Part shown: piece after piece, positions 25,569 through 33,065 of the stretch | Numbering within the stretch: position 1 is the stretch's first letter | Layout of the letters: the number at the start of each line of letters is the position of its first letter | Assembly (NCBI GenBank): GCA_023259375.1 | Contig: JAHFQC010000034.1 | Coordinates: forward strand, 1-44,743 | DNA: 44,743 nucleotides | Direction: 5' to 3' | DNA from: Alphaproteobacteria bacterium | Lineage (GTDB): Bacteria; Pseudomonadota; Alphaproteobacteria; Micropepsales; Micropepsaceae | Program-made: the position numbers and the translations under genes | The notes under the pieces: model-generated | The model's input: the letters and a program-made list of their open reading frames with translations, nothing else | The model's database searches: none | What the model was told of the DNA's origin: nothing

Positions 25569-25660
25569 TGCCGCCCCCGTTCGAGATAAGGGACTTATAG
25601 CAGATAGCGGTTGCGGCGGGCTGGGTGCGAAGGTGTGGCAACCAGGCGCTCCACACCGAA

Positions 25661-26578
25661 CTACCCCCGATAAACCTCCACCAGCTTGCCCAGCAGTTTC
25701 ATCGCGTCGTCTTTCGAGCGCTGGAACGAATTCCGTCCGATGATCGAGCCGTTGCCGCCGCCGGCTTTGATGGCTTTGGCGTTTTCGATCAATCCCGCCT
25801 CGTCCGCCTTGGCGCCGCCCGAGAACACCACGATCCGCCGTCCGCCGAGCGCGGCTTTCATCACCAGCTTGATGCGGTCGGTGAGGGTTGCGATCGGCAC
25901 AGCGCCTTTGCGATAGAGTTCGCCGACGTCGGTGGCTTCGACGAAGCTGGTCGGCAGTTTCACTTTGATGATGTGGGCGCCCAAGAGCGCCGCCATCTGG
26001 GCTGCGTAGGTGGCGACATCGATCGCGGTTTCGCCTTCCTTGGTCAGTTCCTCGCCGCGCGGATAGGACCAGATCACCGTCGGCAGGCCGACGTCCTTGG
26101 CTTCGGCGACGAATTCGCGCGCGGTCTCGAACATGTCGTAGGACTTGAGCGAGCCGGGATAAATCGTGAGCCCGACGGCGCAGCAGCCGAGCCTGAGCGC
26201 GTCATGCACCGTCGCGGTGACCGCCTGCGTCTTGGGGCCTTCCTTGGGATAGAGCAGGTTGGCCGAGTTCACTTTCAGGATCAGCGGAATTCGTCCGGCG
26301 AACGTCGCCGCGCCTGCCTCCAGCATGCCGAGCGGCGAAGCGAACGCCGACAGACCGGCATCGATCGCGAGCTGGAAATGGTAATGCGGATCGTAGGCTG
26401 GCGGATTGGGCACGAAGCAGCGGTCGGGGCCGTGCTCGAAGCCCTGGTCGACCGGCAGAATCACGAGCTTGCCGGTGCCGCCGAGTTTGCCGTGGTAGAG
26501 CATGCGGGCGAGGTTGGTCTTCACGCCCGGATTATCGCTCTCGTACCAGGAAAGAATTTTCTCGACGGCTTCACTCAT
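25661..26578 (-). CDS. fbaB: Class I fructose-bisphosphate aldolase (DhnA/FbaB type)
   Basis: 305 residues from the second of two adjacent ATGs, the better spaced from GAGGTG. ILPVDQGFEHGPDRCF, NSANLLYPKEGPKTQ, VGLTIYPGSLKSYDMFE, TVIWSYPRGEELTKEGETA and IIKVKLPTSF (containing the probable Schiff-base Lys) mark the DhnA family. SIIGRNSFQRSKDDAMKLL closes the phosphate site. Metal-independent, it complements the class II enzyme at 23257, and the two may serve opposite directions as in E. coli. A terminator lies directly upstream, so it probably has its own promoter or depends on readthrough. Confidence 0.93.
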   Translation of the reverse strand: MSEAVEKILSWYESDNPGVKTNLARMLYHGKLGGTGKLVILPVDQGFEHGPDRCFVPNPPAYDPHYHFQLAIDAGLSAFASPLGMLEAGAATFAGRIPLILKVNSANLLYPKEGPKTQAVTATVHDALRLGCCAVGLTIYPGSLKSYDMFETAREFVAEAKDVGLPTVIWSYPRGEELTKEGETAIDVATYAAQMAALLGAHIIKVKLPTSFVEATDVGELYRKGAVPIATLTDRIKLVMKAALGGRRIVVFSGGAKADEAGLIENAKAIKAGGGNGSIIGRNSFQRSKDDAMKLLGKLVEVYRG

Positions 26579-26590
26579 CATTGCACCTCA

Positions 26591-26627
26591 AAAGAAAAAG
26601 CCCCCGTTCCATGCGGAACAGGGGCTT
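26591..26627 (-). terminator. Intrinsic terminator upstream of fbaB (copy A)
   Basis: In the leftward RNA, AAGCCCCTGTTCC pairs with GGAACGGGGGCTT (one wobble) around a GCAT loop, then TTTTCTTTT. It ends the transcript of the 26751-27428 gene. Its flanks are related to the terminator after pgk (27441-27474): both continue into CAAAAGAAAA on the plus strand. Confidence 0.85.
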
Positions 26628-26715
26628 AGTGTAAAACTCTCGCCCATCAGTTGCGAAGGGCTAATTCTTGAAACTTACTTCACAGCCAGTGCAACGACGC
26701 CGGGCTGTTCCTGGC
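26591..26715 (-). repeat. Diverged copy of the pgk 3' end plus terminator
   Basis: Read leftward, this segment encodes ...PGVVALAVK-stop, the last nine residues of Pgk, then the 20-base identical stretch 26664-26683 (same as 27512-27531), then a terminator and CAAAAGAAAA sequence matching the arrangement after pgk. Differences in the coding part are mostly at third codon positions. No Pgk frame precedes it, so it is a remnant. See the finding on the duplicated pgk tail. Confidence 0.75.
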
Positions 26716-26750
26716 GTCCGTGCATTTTGGCAGCGTGCGGTCAGTTTTGC

Positions 26751-27428
26751 TTATTTTTCGAGAGAAAACCCACTTTTGCCCGGCAGGTAGTGAAGGGTCT
26801 GCGTGGTCATCTTCTTGCTGCGGCAATCTTTGGTCTGAATCGTATACCGGATATTTTTCAGCCCGTCTGGCCTGGCTTCGAGCTGTCGCGTCATTTCGCT
26901 GGCAGTGTCGTAGGCAGCTGGTTCTTCTTCTTCGCCCTGGGCGGTCGTTTCATTTCCACACCAGCCTGATGTGCCGTCTTCAGATGCTTCTGCGAGAGGT
27001 TGGGCTTTGCCGGTTCTGAAGTCCACCAGCATATCCCACTGCGTCATGGGGTAGTCCCGGTGCATGTAATGTCGTTGCACCAGGAGGAAGGCATCGCCGC
27101 TTCGGTCCTTCAGGAGTTGCAGAAGATCAAATTGCCCGGTCTCCACCGCGAGAACTTCGGCTTTGCCCGCGGCGAACGTGACGCGGAACAGACCGCCGAA
27201 GTTGCTGCCAACATGGGTGGCCAGAATGATGCGGCTGCTCTGACGTGGATCTCGGCAGTTGAAGGCGACCAAGTCGCGATCTCCATCAATATCGAGTTGC
27301 GGCAGGATTTGTCCCACCTCTTCTTCGGATAGACCGCCCAGGCCGTCGCTGCAGCTATCCGCGCGGGCCAAACCACCAAGCATCACGCCTGACAGCAAAA
27401 AGAACACGATGCTCCTGATGGTCCCCAT
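26751..27428 (-). CDS. Secreted hypothetical protein between two pgk tails
   Basis: 225 residues from ATG 27426-27428; a longer frame to 27476 crosses the pgk terminator. The signal peptide TIRSIVFFLLSGVMLGGLARA is followed by an acidic soluble domain with cysteines in DSCSDGLGG, FNCRDPRQ, GWCGNETT and KDCRSKKM, an even number that could form two disulphides. FLLVQRHYMHRDYPMTQWDM is a distinctive central stretch. I do not recognise a family. It is flanked by copies of the pgk 3' end and its terminator, so it was probably inserted between pgk and fbaB. Confidence 0.72.
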   Translation of the reverse strand: MGTIRSIVFFLLSGVMLGGLARADSCSDGLGGLSEEEVGQILPQLDIDGDRDLVAFNCRDPRQSSRIILATHVGSNFGGLFRVTFAAGKAEVLAVETGQFDLLQLLKDRSGDAFLLVQRHYMHRDYPMTQWDMLVDFRTGKAQPLAEASEDGTSGWCGNETTAQGEEEEPAAYDTASEMTRQLEARPDGLKNIRYTIQTKDCRSKKMTTQTLHYLPGKSGFSLEK

Positions 27429-27440
27429 AGGCGTACCCCA

Positions 27441-27474
27441 AAAGAAAATGCCCCCACCCGGAAAGGGTGAGGGC
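27441..27474 (-). terminator. Intrinsic terminator after pgk (copy B)
   Basis: In the leftward RNA, GCCCTCACCC pairs with GGGTGGGGGC (one G-U) around TTTCC, then ATTTTCTTTT. It is about 50 bp after the pgk stop and only 13 bp before the start codon of the next gene, so that gene would rely on readthrough or on a promoter inside the hairpin region. Confidence 0.85.
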
Positions 27475-27522
27475 ACAGTCTAGAACCGCCTTCGCTGTGA
27501 GGCGAAGACCTATTCTTGAAAC

Positions 27523-28722
27523 TTACTTCACGGCCAGCGCAACCACGCCCGGCAGTTCCAGGCCTTCCAGCCATTCGAGGAACGCGCCGCCCGCGGTCGA
27601 GACGTAACTGAACTTGTCGCCGACCTTGGCGGTGTTGAGCGCCGAGACGGTATCGCCGCCGCCCGCAACCGACAGGAGCTTGCCGGCCTGGGTGGCTTCC
27701 GCAACCGCGGTGGCCGCACCGACCGTGCCCTTGTCGAACGGCGGGATTTCGAAGGCGCCGAACGGACCGTTCCACACCACCGTCTTGGTGGTGGCGAGGA
27801 TCTTCTTGAACTCTTCGATCGACGCCGGGCCGACGTCGAGCATCATTTCGTCGTCATGGATGTCATTGACCGAGGCGATCCGGCATTCGGCACCGGCCTT
27901 GAATTCCTTGGCCAGCGCAGCGTCGACCGGCAGCACGATTTTTTTGCCGGAGGCCTTAGCGGCTTCCAGGGTCTTCAGCGCGATCGGGAACTGATCGTCT
28001 TCCTTCAGCGACTTGCCGACCTTGACGCCCTGAGCGGCGAGGAAGGTGTTGGCCATGGCGCCGCCGATCACGAGGACATCGACGCGCTTCAGAAGGTTCT
28101 CGAGCACGCCGATCTTCGAGGAGATCTTGGCGCCGCCGACGACGGCCATCACCGGGCGGACCGGGGTTTCGAGCGCCTTCGACAGGGCGGTCAGTTCCGC
28201 CTGCATCGAGCGGCCGGCCGCGTTCGGCAGAAGGTGGGCAACACCCTCGGTCGAAGAGTGGGCGCGGTGGGCGCTGGAGAACGCGTCGTTGACATAGATG
28301 TCGGCGAGCTTTGCCATGCCCTTCGAGAGTTCCGGGTCGTTCTTCTCTTCGCCGACATGGAAGCGGGTGTTTTCGAGCAGGAGCACGTCGCCGTTGTTCA
28401 GCTTGGCGACGGCGGCTTCGGCGACCGGGCCGACGCAGTCGTCAGCGAACGCAACCGGCTTGTTGATGATCTTCGACAGCGCGGCGGCGACCGGCTTCAG
28501 GCTCATCGAGGGAACGACCTTGCCCTTCGGACGGTCGAAGTGCGAGCAGATGATGACCTTGGCGCCCTTGGCGACGAGATCGTTGATGGTCGGGGCCTGG
28601 CGCTCAATGCGGGTCGTGGAGGTAACGACGCCGTCCTTCATCGGCACGTTGAAGTCGGCGCGGACGAGCACGCGCTTACCGGCGACGTCGAGATCGTCGA
28701 TGGTGCGGAATGTGGTGGCCAT
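27523..28722 (-). CDS. pgk: Phosphoglycerate kinase
   Basis: 399 residues from ATG 28720-28722 (AAAGGACC upstream); the frame to 28797 is leader sequence with repeats. KRVLVRADFNVPMKDG, SHFDRPKGK, LLLENTRFHVGEE, the hinge and nucleotide-site segments GGAKISSKIGVLENLLKR and VWNGPFGAFEIPPFDKGT, and VAGGGDTVSAL are all intact. It catalyses 1,3-bisphosphoglycerate plus ADP to 3-phosphoglycerate plus ATP. It is preceded by gap with a terminator between, and its 3' end is duplicated 850 bp away. Confidence 0.98.
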   Translation of the reverse strand: MATTFRTIDDLDVAGKRVLVRADFNVPMKDGVVTSTTRIERQAPTINDLVAKGAKVIICSHFDRPKGKVVPSMSLKPVAAALSKIINKPVAFADDCVGPVAEAAVAKLNNGDVLLLENTRFHVGEEKNDPELSKGMAKLADIYVNDAFSSAHRAHSSTEGVAHLLPNAAGRSMQAELTALSKALETPVRPVMAVVGGAKISSKIGVLENLLKRVDVLVIGGAMANTFLAAQGVKVGKSLKEDDQFPIALKTLEAAKASGKKIVLPVDAALAKEFKAGAECRIASVNDIHDDEMMLDVGPASIEEFKKILATTKTVVWNGPFGAFEIPPFDKGTVGAATAVAEATQAGKLLSVAGGGDTVSALNTAKVGDKFSYVSTAGGAFLEWLEGLELPGVVALAVK

Positions 28723-28753
28723 GGGAATTGGTCCTTTTGTTTCAATTTGGCTG

Positions 28754-28795
28754 GCCGTCATGGGCCTGCCGGTTTTCAGGCGCGCCGTCATGGGC
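28754..28795. repeat. 12-bp direct repeat in the pgk leader
   Basis: GCCGTCATGGGC occurs at 28754-28765 and again at 28784-28795, exactly 30 bp apart, between the gap terminator and pgk. Two equal sites about three helical turns apart could be a protein-binding pair or a small duplication. Confidence 0.35.
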
Positions 28796-28810
28796 ACGCG
28801 GGAGGAATGA

Positions 28811-28846
28811 AAAAGGCGCGTGAAGCTGTTGAAAGCCTCGCGCGCC
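28811..28846 (-). terminator. Intrinsic terminator between gap and pgk
   Basis: In the leftward RNA, GGCGCGCGAGGCT pairs with AGCTTCACGCGCC (one mismatch, one G-U) around TTCAAC, then TTTTTCATT. It separates gap from pgk. Confidence 0.75.
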
Positions 28847-28855
28847 CGAAAGGTA

Positions 28856-28875
28856 AGGGGCGCCGGAGCGCCCCT
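28856..28875. terminator. Perfect hairpin directly after gap
   Basis: AGGGGCGC-CGGA-GCGCCCCT, an 8-bp stem 10 bp past the gap stop. With the next hairpin (28811-28846) it forms a tandem pair; the first lacks a T-run and may protect the 3' end of the gap mRNA. Confidence 0.55.
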
Positions 28876-28885
28876 CGAATTACAT

Positions 28886-29893
28886 TCAGATGAACTTCGC
28901 GAGGCAGAGGGCCGTGTCGACCATGCGGTTCGAGAAGCCCCACTCGTTGTCGTACCAGGAATAGACCGCGGCCATGTTGCCTTCGATCACCTTGGTCTGC
29001 GGCGCCATGAAGGACGACGAGGCCGGGCAACCATTGAAGTCGCTCGAAACCAGCGGATCTTCGACGTAGTCGAGAATACCCTTCAAGAAGCCTTCCGACG
29101 CGGCCTTCATGGCGGCGTTGATCTCTTCCTTCGTGGTGTTCTTCTTGAGCACGACCTTGAGGTCGACCAGCGAAACGTTCGGGGTCGGGACGCGCACCGA
29201 GATGCCGTCCAGCTTGCCCTTCAGTTCCGGCAGCACGAGGCCGACGGCCTTGGCGGCGCCGGTCGAGGTCGGGATCATCGAGAGGCCGGCAGCGCGGGCG
29301 CGATACAGATCCTTGTGCAGCGTATCCAGCGTCGGCTGGTCGCCGGTGTAGGAGTGGATCGTGGTCATGATGCCCTTCTCGATGCCGAAGTTATCGTTCA
29401 GCACCTTGGCGACCGGGGCCAGACCGTTGGTCGTGCAGGAGGCATTCGACACGACCAGGTGATCCTTGGTCAGCTTGTCGTTGTTGACGCCATAGACGAC
29501 CGTCAGGTCGGCGCCGTCCGACGGAGCGGAGACCAGCACGCGCTTGGCACCGGCGGTGAGATGCATCGCGGCTTTCTCGCGGGCCGAGAAGATGCCCGTG
29601 CATTCCATCGCGATGTCGACGCCGAGGTCCTTCCACGGCAGCTGCGTGGGATCCTTGATCGCCGTCACTTTGATCTTGTGACCGGCAACCGTCATGTAGT
29701 CGCCATCGACCGACACTTGCGCGTCGAGACGGCCGTGCACCGAGTCATACTTGAGCAGGTGCGCGTTGGTCGCGACCGGGCCAAGATCGTTGATCGCGAC
29801 GACTTCGATGTCGCGACGACCCGACTTGACGATAGAACGCAATACCAACCGACCGATACGGCCGAAGCCGTTGATAGCAACACGAATTGCCAT
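28886..29893 (-). CDS. gap: Type I glyceraldehyde-3-phosphate dehydrogenase
   Basis: 335 residues. The NAD-binding start AIRVAINGFGRIGRLVLRSI, catalytic Cys153 in SNASCTTNGLAPVAKVL, His180 in TTIHSYTGDQ, and SMIPTSTGAAKAVGLVLPEL and YSWYDNEWGFSNRMVD are canonical. The residue region after the first strand (VVAINDLG) has the Asp usual for NAD use. The strong ribosome site AGGAGG precedes the ATG. It lies 52 bp downstream of tkt. Confidence 0.98.
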   Translation of the reverse strand: MAIRVAINGFGRIGRLVLRSIVKSGRRDIEVVAINDLGPVATNAHLLKYDSVHGRLDAQVSVDGDYMTVAGHKIKVTAIKDPTQLPWKDLGVDIAMECTGIFSAREKAAMHLTAGAKRVLVSAPSDGADLTVVYGVNNDKLTKDHLVVSNASCTTNGLAPVAKVLNDNFGIEKGIMTTIHSYTGDQPTLDTLHKDLYRARAAGLSMIPTSTGAAKAVGLVLPELKGKLDGISVRVPTPNVSLVDLKVVLKKNTTKEEINAAMKAASEGFLKGILDYVEDPLVSSDFNGCPASSSFMAPQTKVIEGNMAAVYSWYDNEWGFSNRMVDTALCLAKFI

Positions 29894-29945
29894 GTGTACC
29901 TCCTAGAATCCCTTCATTTGACAGCGCTGACTTAAGCTCGAAACA

Positions 29946-31940
29946 TTACTGTTTCAATGCACTTTTTGCCGCCTCGGCCGCGTGTTCCGCGGTAATGGCG
30001 AAGTGTTTGTAAACTTCTTTGGCCGGACCCGAGGCGCCAAAGCCAGCCATACCAACGAATTGGCCGTCGGAACCGATGTAACGGTCCCAACCAAACCGCA
30101 ATCCCGCCTCAATTGCCACTTTTACCGTACCCGGTCCGAGCACGCTGTCACGGTATGTTGCGCTTTGTTGCTCGAACAGTTCCCAGCACGGCATCGACAC
30201 GACGCGGGCCGCGATTCCTTCGGCCGCGAGCAGGTCGCGCGCCTTGAAGGCGACTTCGACTTCCGAGCCGGTTGCCATCAGAGTCACTTTCGCGTTCGGC
30301 GCGTCGGCGGCGACATAGCCGCCCTTGGCAGTCAGATTTTCCTCGGTGTGCTGCGTGCGGAACGTCGCCATGTTCTGGCGCGACAGGATGAACACGCTCG
30401 GATGGTTCTTGTCGGCGAGGGCGGTGGCCCAGGCTTCCGCGGTTTCGACGACGTCGCCGGGGCGATAGACGCGCAGTCCCGGAATGGCACGCAGGCTGGC
30501 GACGTGTTCCACCGGCTGGTGGGTCGGGCCGTCTTCGCCGACGCCGATCGAGTCATGGGTGAAGACGTAGAGCACGCGGATGCCCATCAGTGCCGACAGG
30601 CGCACGGAATGACGGCAGTAGTCGGAGAACACCAGGAACGTACCGGCGTACGGAACGATGCCGCCGTGCAGGGCAAGACCGTTGAGACCCGCCGCCATGG
30701 CGTGTTCGCGGATGCCCCAATGGATGTAACGGCCGGAGAAATCTTCCGGCGTGATGTCCTTGAGGTCCTTGGTCTTGGTGTTGTTCGACGGCGTCAGGTC
30801 GGCAGAACCGCCGACGGTCAGCGCCCAGCTGCCGTTGATCGCTTCGAGCGCCATTTCCGACGCCTTGCGGGTGGCGACGGCCGGCTTCTCGTCCGAGGCC
30901 TTCTTCTTGACGGCGTTCAGCGCGTCGAGAGTCGCTTGCGGCACATCGGCCTTGAGCGCGGCTTCGAACTCGACCTTCTTCGCCGAGGCGTTGAAGCGGG
31001 CTGCCCATTCCTTGTGCGCGTCCTTGCCGCGCGTGCCGACCGCACGCCATTGCTTGAGGATTTCATCGGGGACGAAGAACGGCTCGAGCGACGGCCAGCC
31101 GAGATTCTTCTTGGTGGCGAGCACTTCATCCGGGCCGAGCGGTTCGCCGTGGGCCTTGGAGGTGCCTTCCTTCTTGGGTGAGCCGAAACCGATCTTGGTG
31201 CGGCAGGCGATCATCACCGGCTTATCGGAGTTCTGGGCCCATTCGAGGGCGGCAGCGACGTCGTCGGCATTGTGGCCGTCGGCGCGGCGGGTGGCCCAGC
31301 CGGCTGCCTGGAAGCGTTCGATCGGATCGGTCGAATCCGACAGCGTGGTGGCGCCGTCGATGGTGATGTGGTTGTCATCGTAGAGCACGATGAGCTTGTT
31401 CAGTTTCAGATGGCCGGCCAGCGAGATCGCTTCGTGGCTGATGCCTTCCATCAGGTCGCCGTCGCCGCAGAACACATAAGTCTTGTGGTTGACGAGCTCG
31501 TCGCCATAGCGGGCCGCCATGATGCGTTCGCCCATGGCGAAACCGACGGCATTGGCCAGACCCTGGCCGAGCGGGCCGGTGGTGGTCTCGATGCCCGGCA
31601 GCATGCCGTATTCCGGGTGGCCGGCGCAGTGGCTGGAGAGCTTGCGGAAGCCCTTGAGGTCGTCGAGCACGATCTTGGGATAGCCGTTCAGATAGAGCAG
31701 CGAATAGAGCAGCATCGAGCCATGGCCGCCGGAGAGAACGAAGCGGTCGCGATCCGGCCACTGCGGGTCGGTGGCGTCGAATTTCAGGAACTTCGAGAAC
31801 AGCACGGTGGCGACGTCGGCCATGCCGAGCGGCAGGCCGGGATGGCCCGAATTGGCGGCTTGCACGCCGTCCATCGCGAGGACGCGGATGGCGTTGGCAA
31901 GAAGACGCGTATGGTCCTGGAAACTGGGAGTGCTGCTCAT
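29946..31940 (-). CDS. tkt: Transketolase
   Basis: 664 residues. The thiamine diphosphate site is visible as GDGDLMEGISHEAISLAGHL ending in a DDN metal ligand. ANSGHPGLPLGMADVATVLF, the central GRYIHWGIREHAMAAGLNGL and HDSIGVGEDGPTHQPVEHVA are typical. It moves two-carbon units in the pentose phosphate pathway. It is the first gene of the tkt-gap-pgk block, and the leader to the left of zapA's gene pair contains palindromes that could be control sites. Confidence 0.98.
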   Translation of the reverse strand: MSSTPSFQDHTRLLANAIRVLAMDGVQAANSGHPGLPLGMADVATVLFSKFLKFDATDPQWPDRDRFVLSGGHGSMLLYSLLYLNGYPKIVLDDLKGFRKLSSHCAGHPEYGMLPGIETTTGPLGQGLANAVGFAMGERIMAARYGDELVNHKTYVFCGDGDLMEGISHEAISLAGHLKLNKLIVLYDDNHITIDGATTLSDSTDPIERFQAAGWATRRADGHNADDVAAALEWAQNSDKPVMIACRTKIGFGSPKKEGTSKAHGEPLGPDEVLATKKNLGWPSLEPFFVPDEILKQWRAVGTRGKDAHKEWAARFNASAKKVEFEAALKADVPQATLDALNAVKKKASDEKPAVATRKASEMALEAINGSWALTVGGSADLTPSNNTKTKDLKDITPEDFSGRYIHWGIREHAMAAGLNGLALHGGIVPYAGTFLVFSDYCRHSVRLSALMGIRVLYVFTHDSIGVGEDGPTHQPVEHVASLRAIPGLRVYRPGDVVETAEAWATALADKNHPSVFILSRQNMATFRTQHTEENLTAKGGYVAADAPNAKVTLMATGSEVEVAFKARDLLAAEGIAARVVSMPCWELFEQQSATYRDSVLGPGTVKVAIEAGLRFGWDRYIGSDGQFVGMAGFGASGPAKEVYKHFAITAEHAAEAAKSALKQ

Positions 31941-31993
31941 CGAAAGATACCTTCTCTGGTCGTCGTGGGTGCCGTTCGGGCTGTTTATGGTAG

Positions 31994-32006
31994 CGTTACC
32001 GTAACG
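31994..32006. promoter_or_regulatory. Palindrome CGTTAC-C-GTAACG upstream of tkt
   Basis: Perfect 6-bp arms 54 bp upstream of the tkt start, further flanked by ATGG and CCAT. The symmetry and position suit a repressor operator. A second palindrome, TTGTC-A-GACAA, lies at 32132-32142. Confidence 0.4.
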
Positions 32007-32131
32007 GCCATTCTCTGGAATTCAATGTAAAACCGTCATGCCCGGTCGGGGGTGCGACCGCAACTGCAACCATGTCTTCCCCAACGGGCGAGGGTTTTCG
32101 GGCTTCCTGGAACACGGGTGTGACGGTGAAC

Positions 32132-32142
32132 TTGTCAGACAA
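32132..32142. promoter_or_regulatory. Palindrome TTGTC-A-GACAA between tkt and the DUF4164 gene
   Basis: Perfect 5-bp arms around one base in the 398-bp divergent region between tkt (leftward) and the coiled-coil gene (rightward). It is a possible operator for either direction. Apart from this and the 31994 palindrome I see no gene in the region. Confidence 0.25.
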
Positions 32143-32338
32143 ATACCAGCATTGGTCCGAAAGGCAAATCGGCCATTTGCGCACGTGATACGCCGGCGCC
32201 GCTGCTGTCTTTACCAAACCGGCCACGTTCTTCCCACAGGAACTATCGGACTTCGCGTTGACCCTCGTTCGGCGGCAAGCCTAAGGTCGGATAAAGCCTT
32301 GTCAGCGTTAAGAACGCGTTGCGAACAGAGGAGGCGTC

Positions 32339-32602
32339 ATGAGCAGATTGGAATTGGCCGCAGAACGGCTGGCCCAGGCTCTGGATGCACTGGAACAGGC
32401 GGCGGCGCCGCTTACCAAGGCGCGCGAATCCGCCGCGGCCGCCGAGGCCCGGATCGCCCACCTCGATTCGGAGCGCGAAGATCTGGTGGCGCGGGTCGCC
32501 GCCCTGGAAGAGGACGCCCGCTCGCTCACCGGTCTGACCGAGGAGGTCGAGGGCCGGCTCGACGGCGCGATTGCGGAAATCCGGGCTGCGCTTGGGAGAT
32601 AG
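32339..32602 (+). CDS. DUF4164-like coiled-coil protein
   Basis: 87 residues of nearly continuous heptad pattern: RLELAAERLAQALDALEQAA, ARESAAAAEARIAHLDSERE and LVARVAALEEDARSLTGLTE. No signal or membrane segment. AGAGGAGG is upstream of the start. In alphaproteobacteria a short coiled-coil DUF4164 protein often precedes zapA, and here the gap is 74 bp, so a role at the division site is suspected but unproven. Confidence 0.82.
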   Translation: MSRLELAAERLAQALDALEQAAAPLTKARESAAAAEARIAHLDSEREDLVARVAALEEDARSLTGLTEEVEGRLDGAIAEIRAALGR

Positions 32603-32676
32603 ATGTCCCAATCTTGTCACTTCCGGCTGACACCGGCCGCTTGGAACGCTGTTTTCGCTTCGATTCGGAGGTTTGC

Positions 32677-33036
32677 ATGCCCCTCGTCAATGTGATGGTG
32701 AACGGCCGGGCGTACACGATCGCCTGCGATGAAGGCGAAGAAGAGCATCTGAAGTCGCTCGCCAGCGAGGTCGATTCCAAGGTCAACGAGCTGCTCGGCT
32801 CCGTCGGCCAGGTCGGCGACCAGCGCCTGATCCTGATGTCCGCGCTGCTGCTCGCCGATGAATTGCACGTCGCCACCGCTCAGCTTGAAACTGCCAAGCA
32901 GGAACTCGCCGCCGCTAAGGCCGCCCACGCCGAAGCCAGCGACCGGATGGAACACTCCGAAAGCCTCGCCGCCGACGTCCTCGAAAACGCCGTCAAGCGG
33001 ATCGAAGACATCGCCGCCAAACTGAAGGCGGCGTAG
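32677..33036 (+). CDS. zapA: Cell division protein ZapA
   Basis: 119 residues from ATG 32677 (GGAGG upstream). PLVNVMVNGRAYTIACDEGE and EEHLKSLASEVDSKVNELLG are the ZapA globular head, and QRLILMSALLLADELHVATA plus a long C-terminal coiled coil form the dimerisation part. ZapA bundles FtsZ filaments. In many proteobacteria zapA is followed by 6S RNA and 5-formyl-THF cyclo-ligase; here those lie about 5.2 kb further on. It converges with the protease gene (30 bp). Confidence 0.93.
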   Translation: MPLVNVMVNGRAYTIACDEGEEEHLKSLASEVDSKVNELLGSVGQVGDQRLILMSALLLADELHVATAQLETAKQELAAAKAAHAEASDRMEHSESLAADVLENAVKRIEDIAAKLKAA

Positions 33037-33065
33037 GACCGCAACTCTCCTTATTTCCCGATTCA

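Noticed and set aside
26591..27560. Integrative element with att sites at the pgk 3' end
   Set aside because: No integrase, excisionase or other mobility gene lies between the copies, and the repeats are diverged rather than identical beyond 20 bp. I keep the duplication but not this mechanism.
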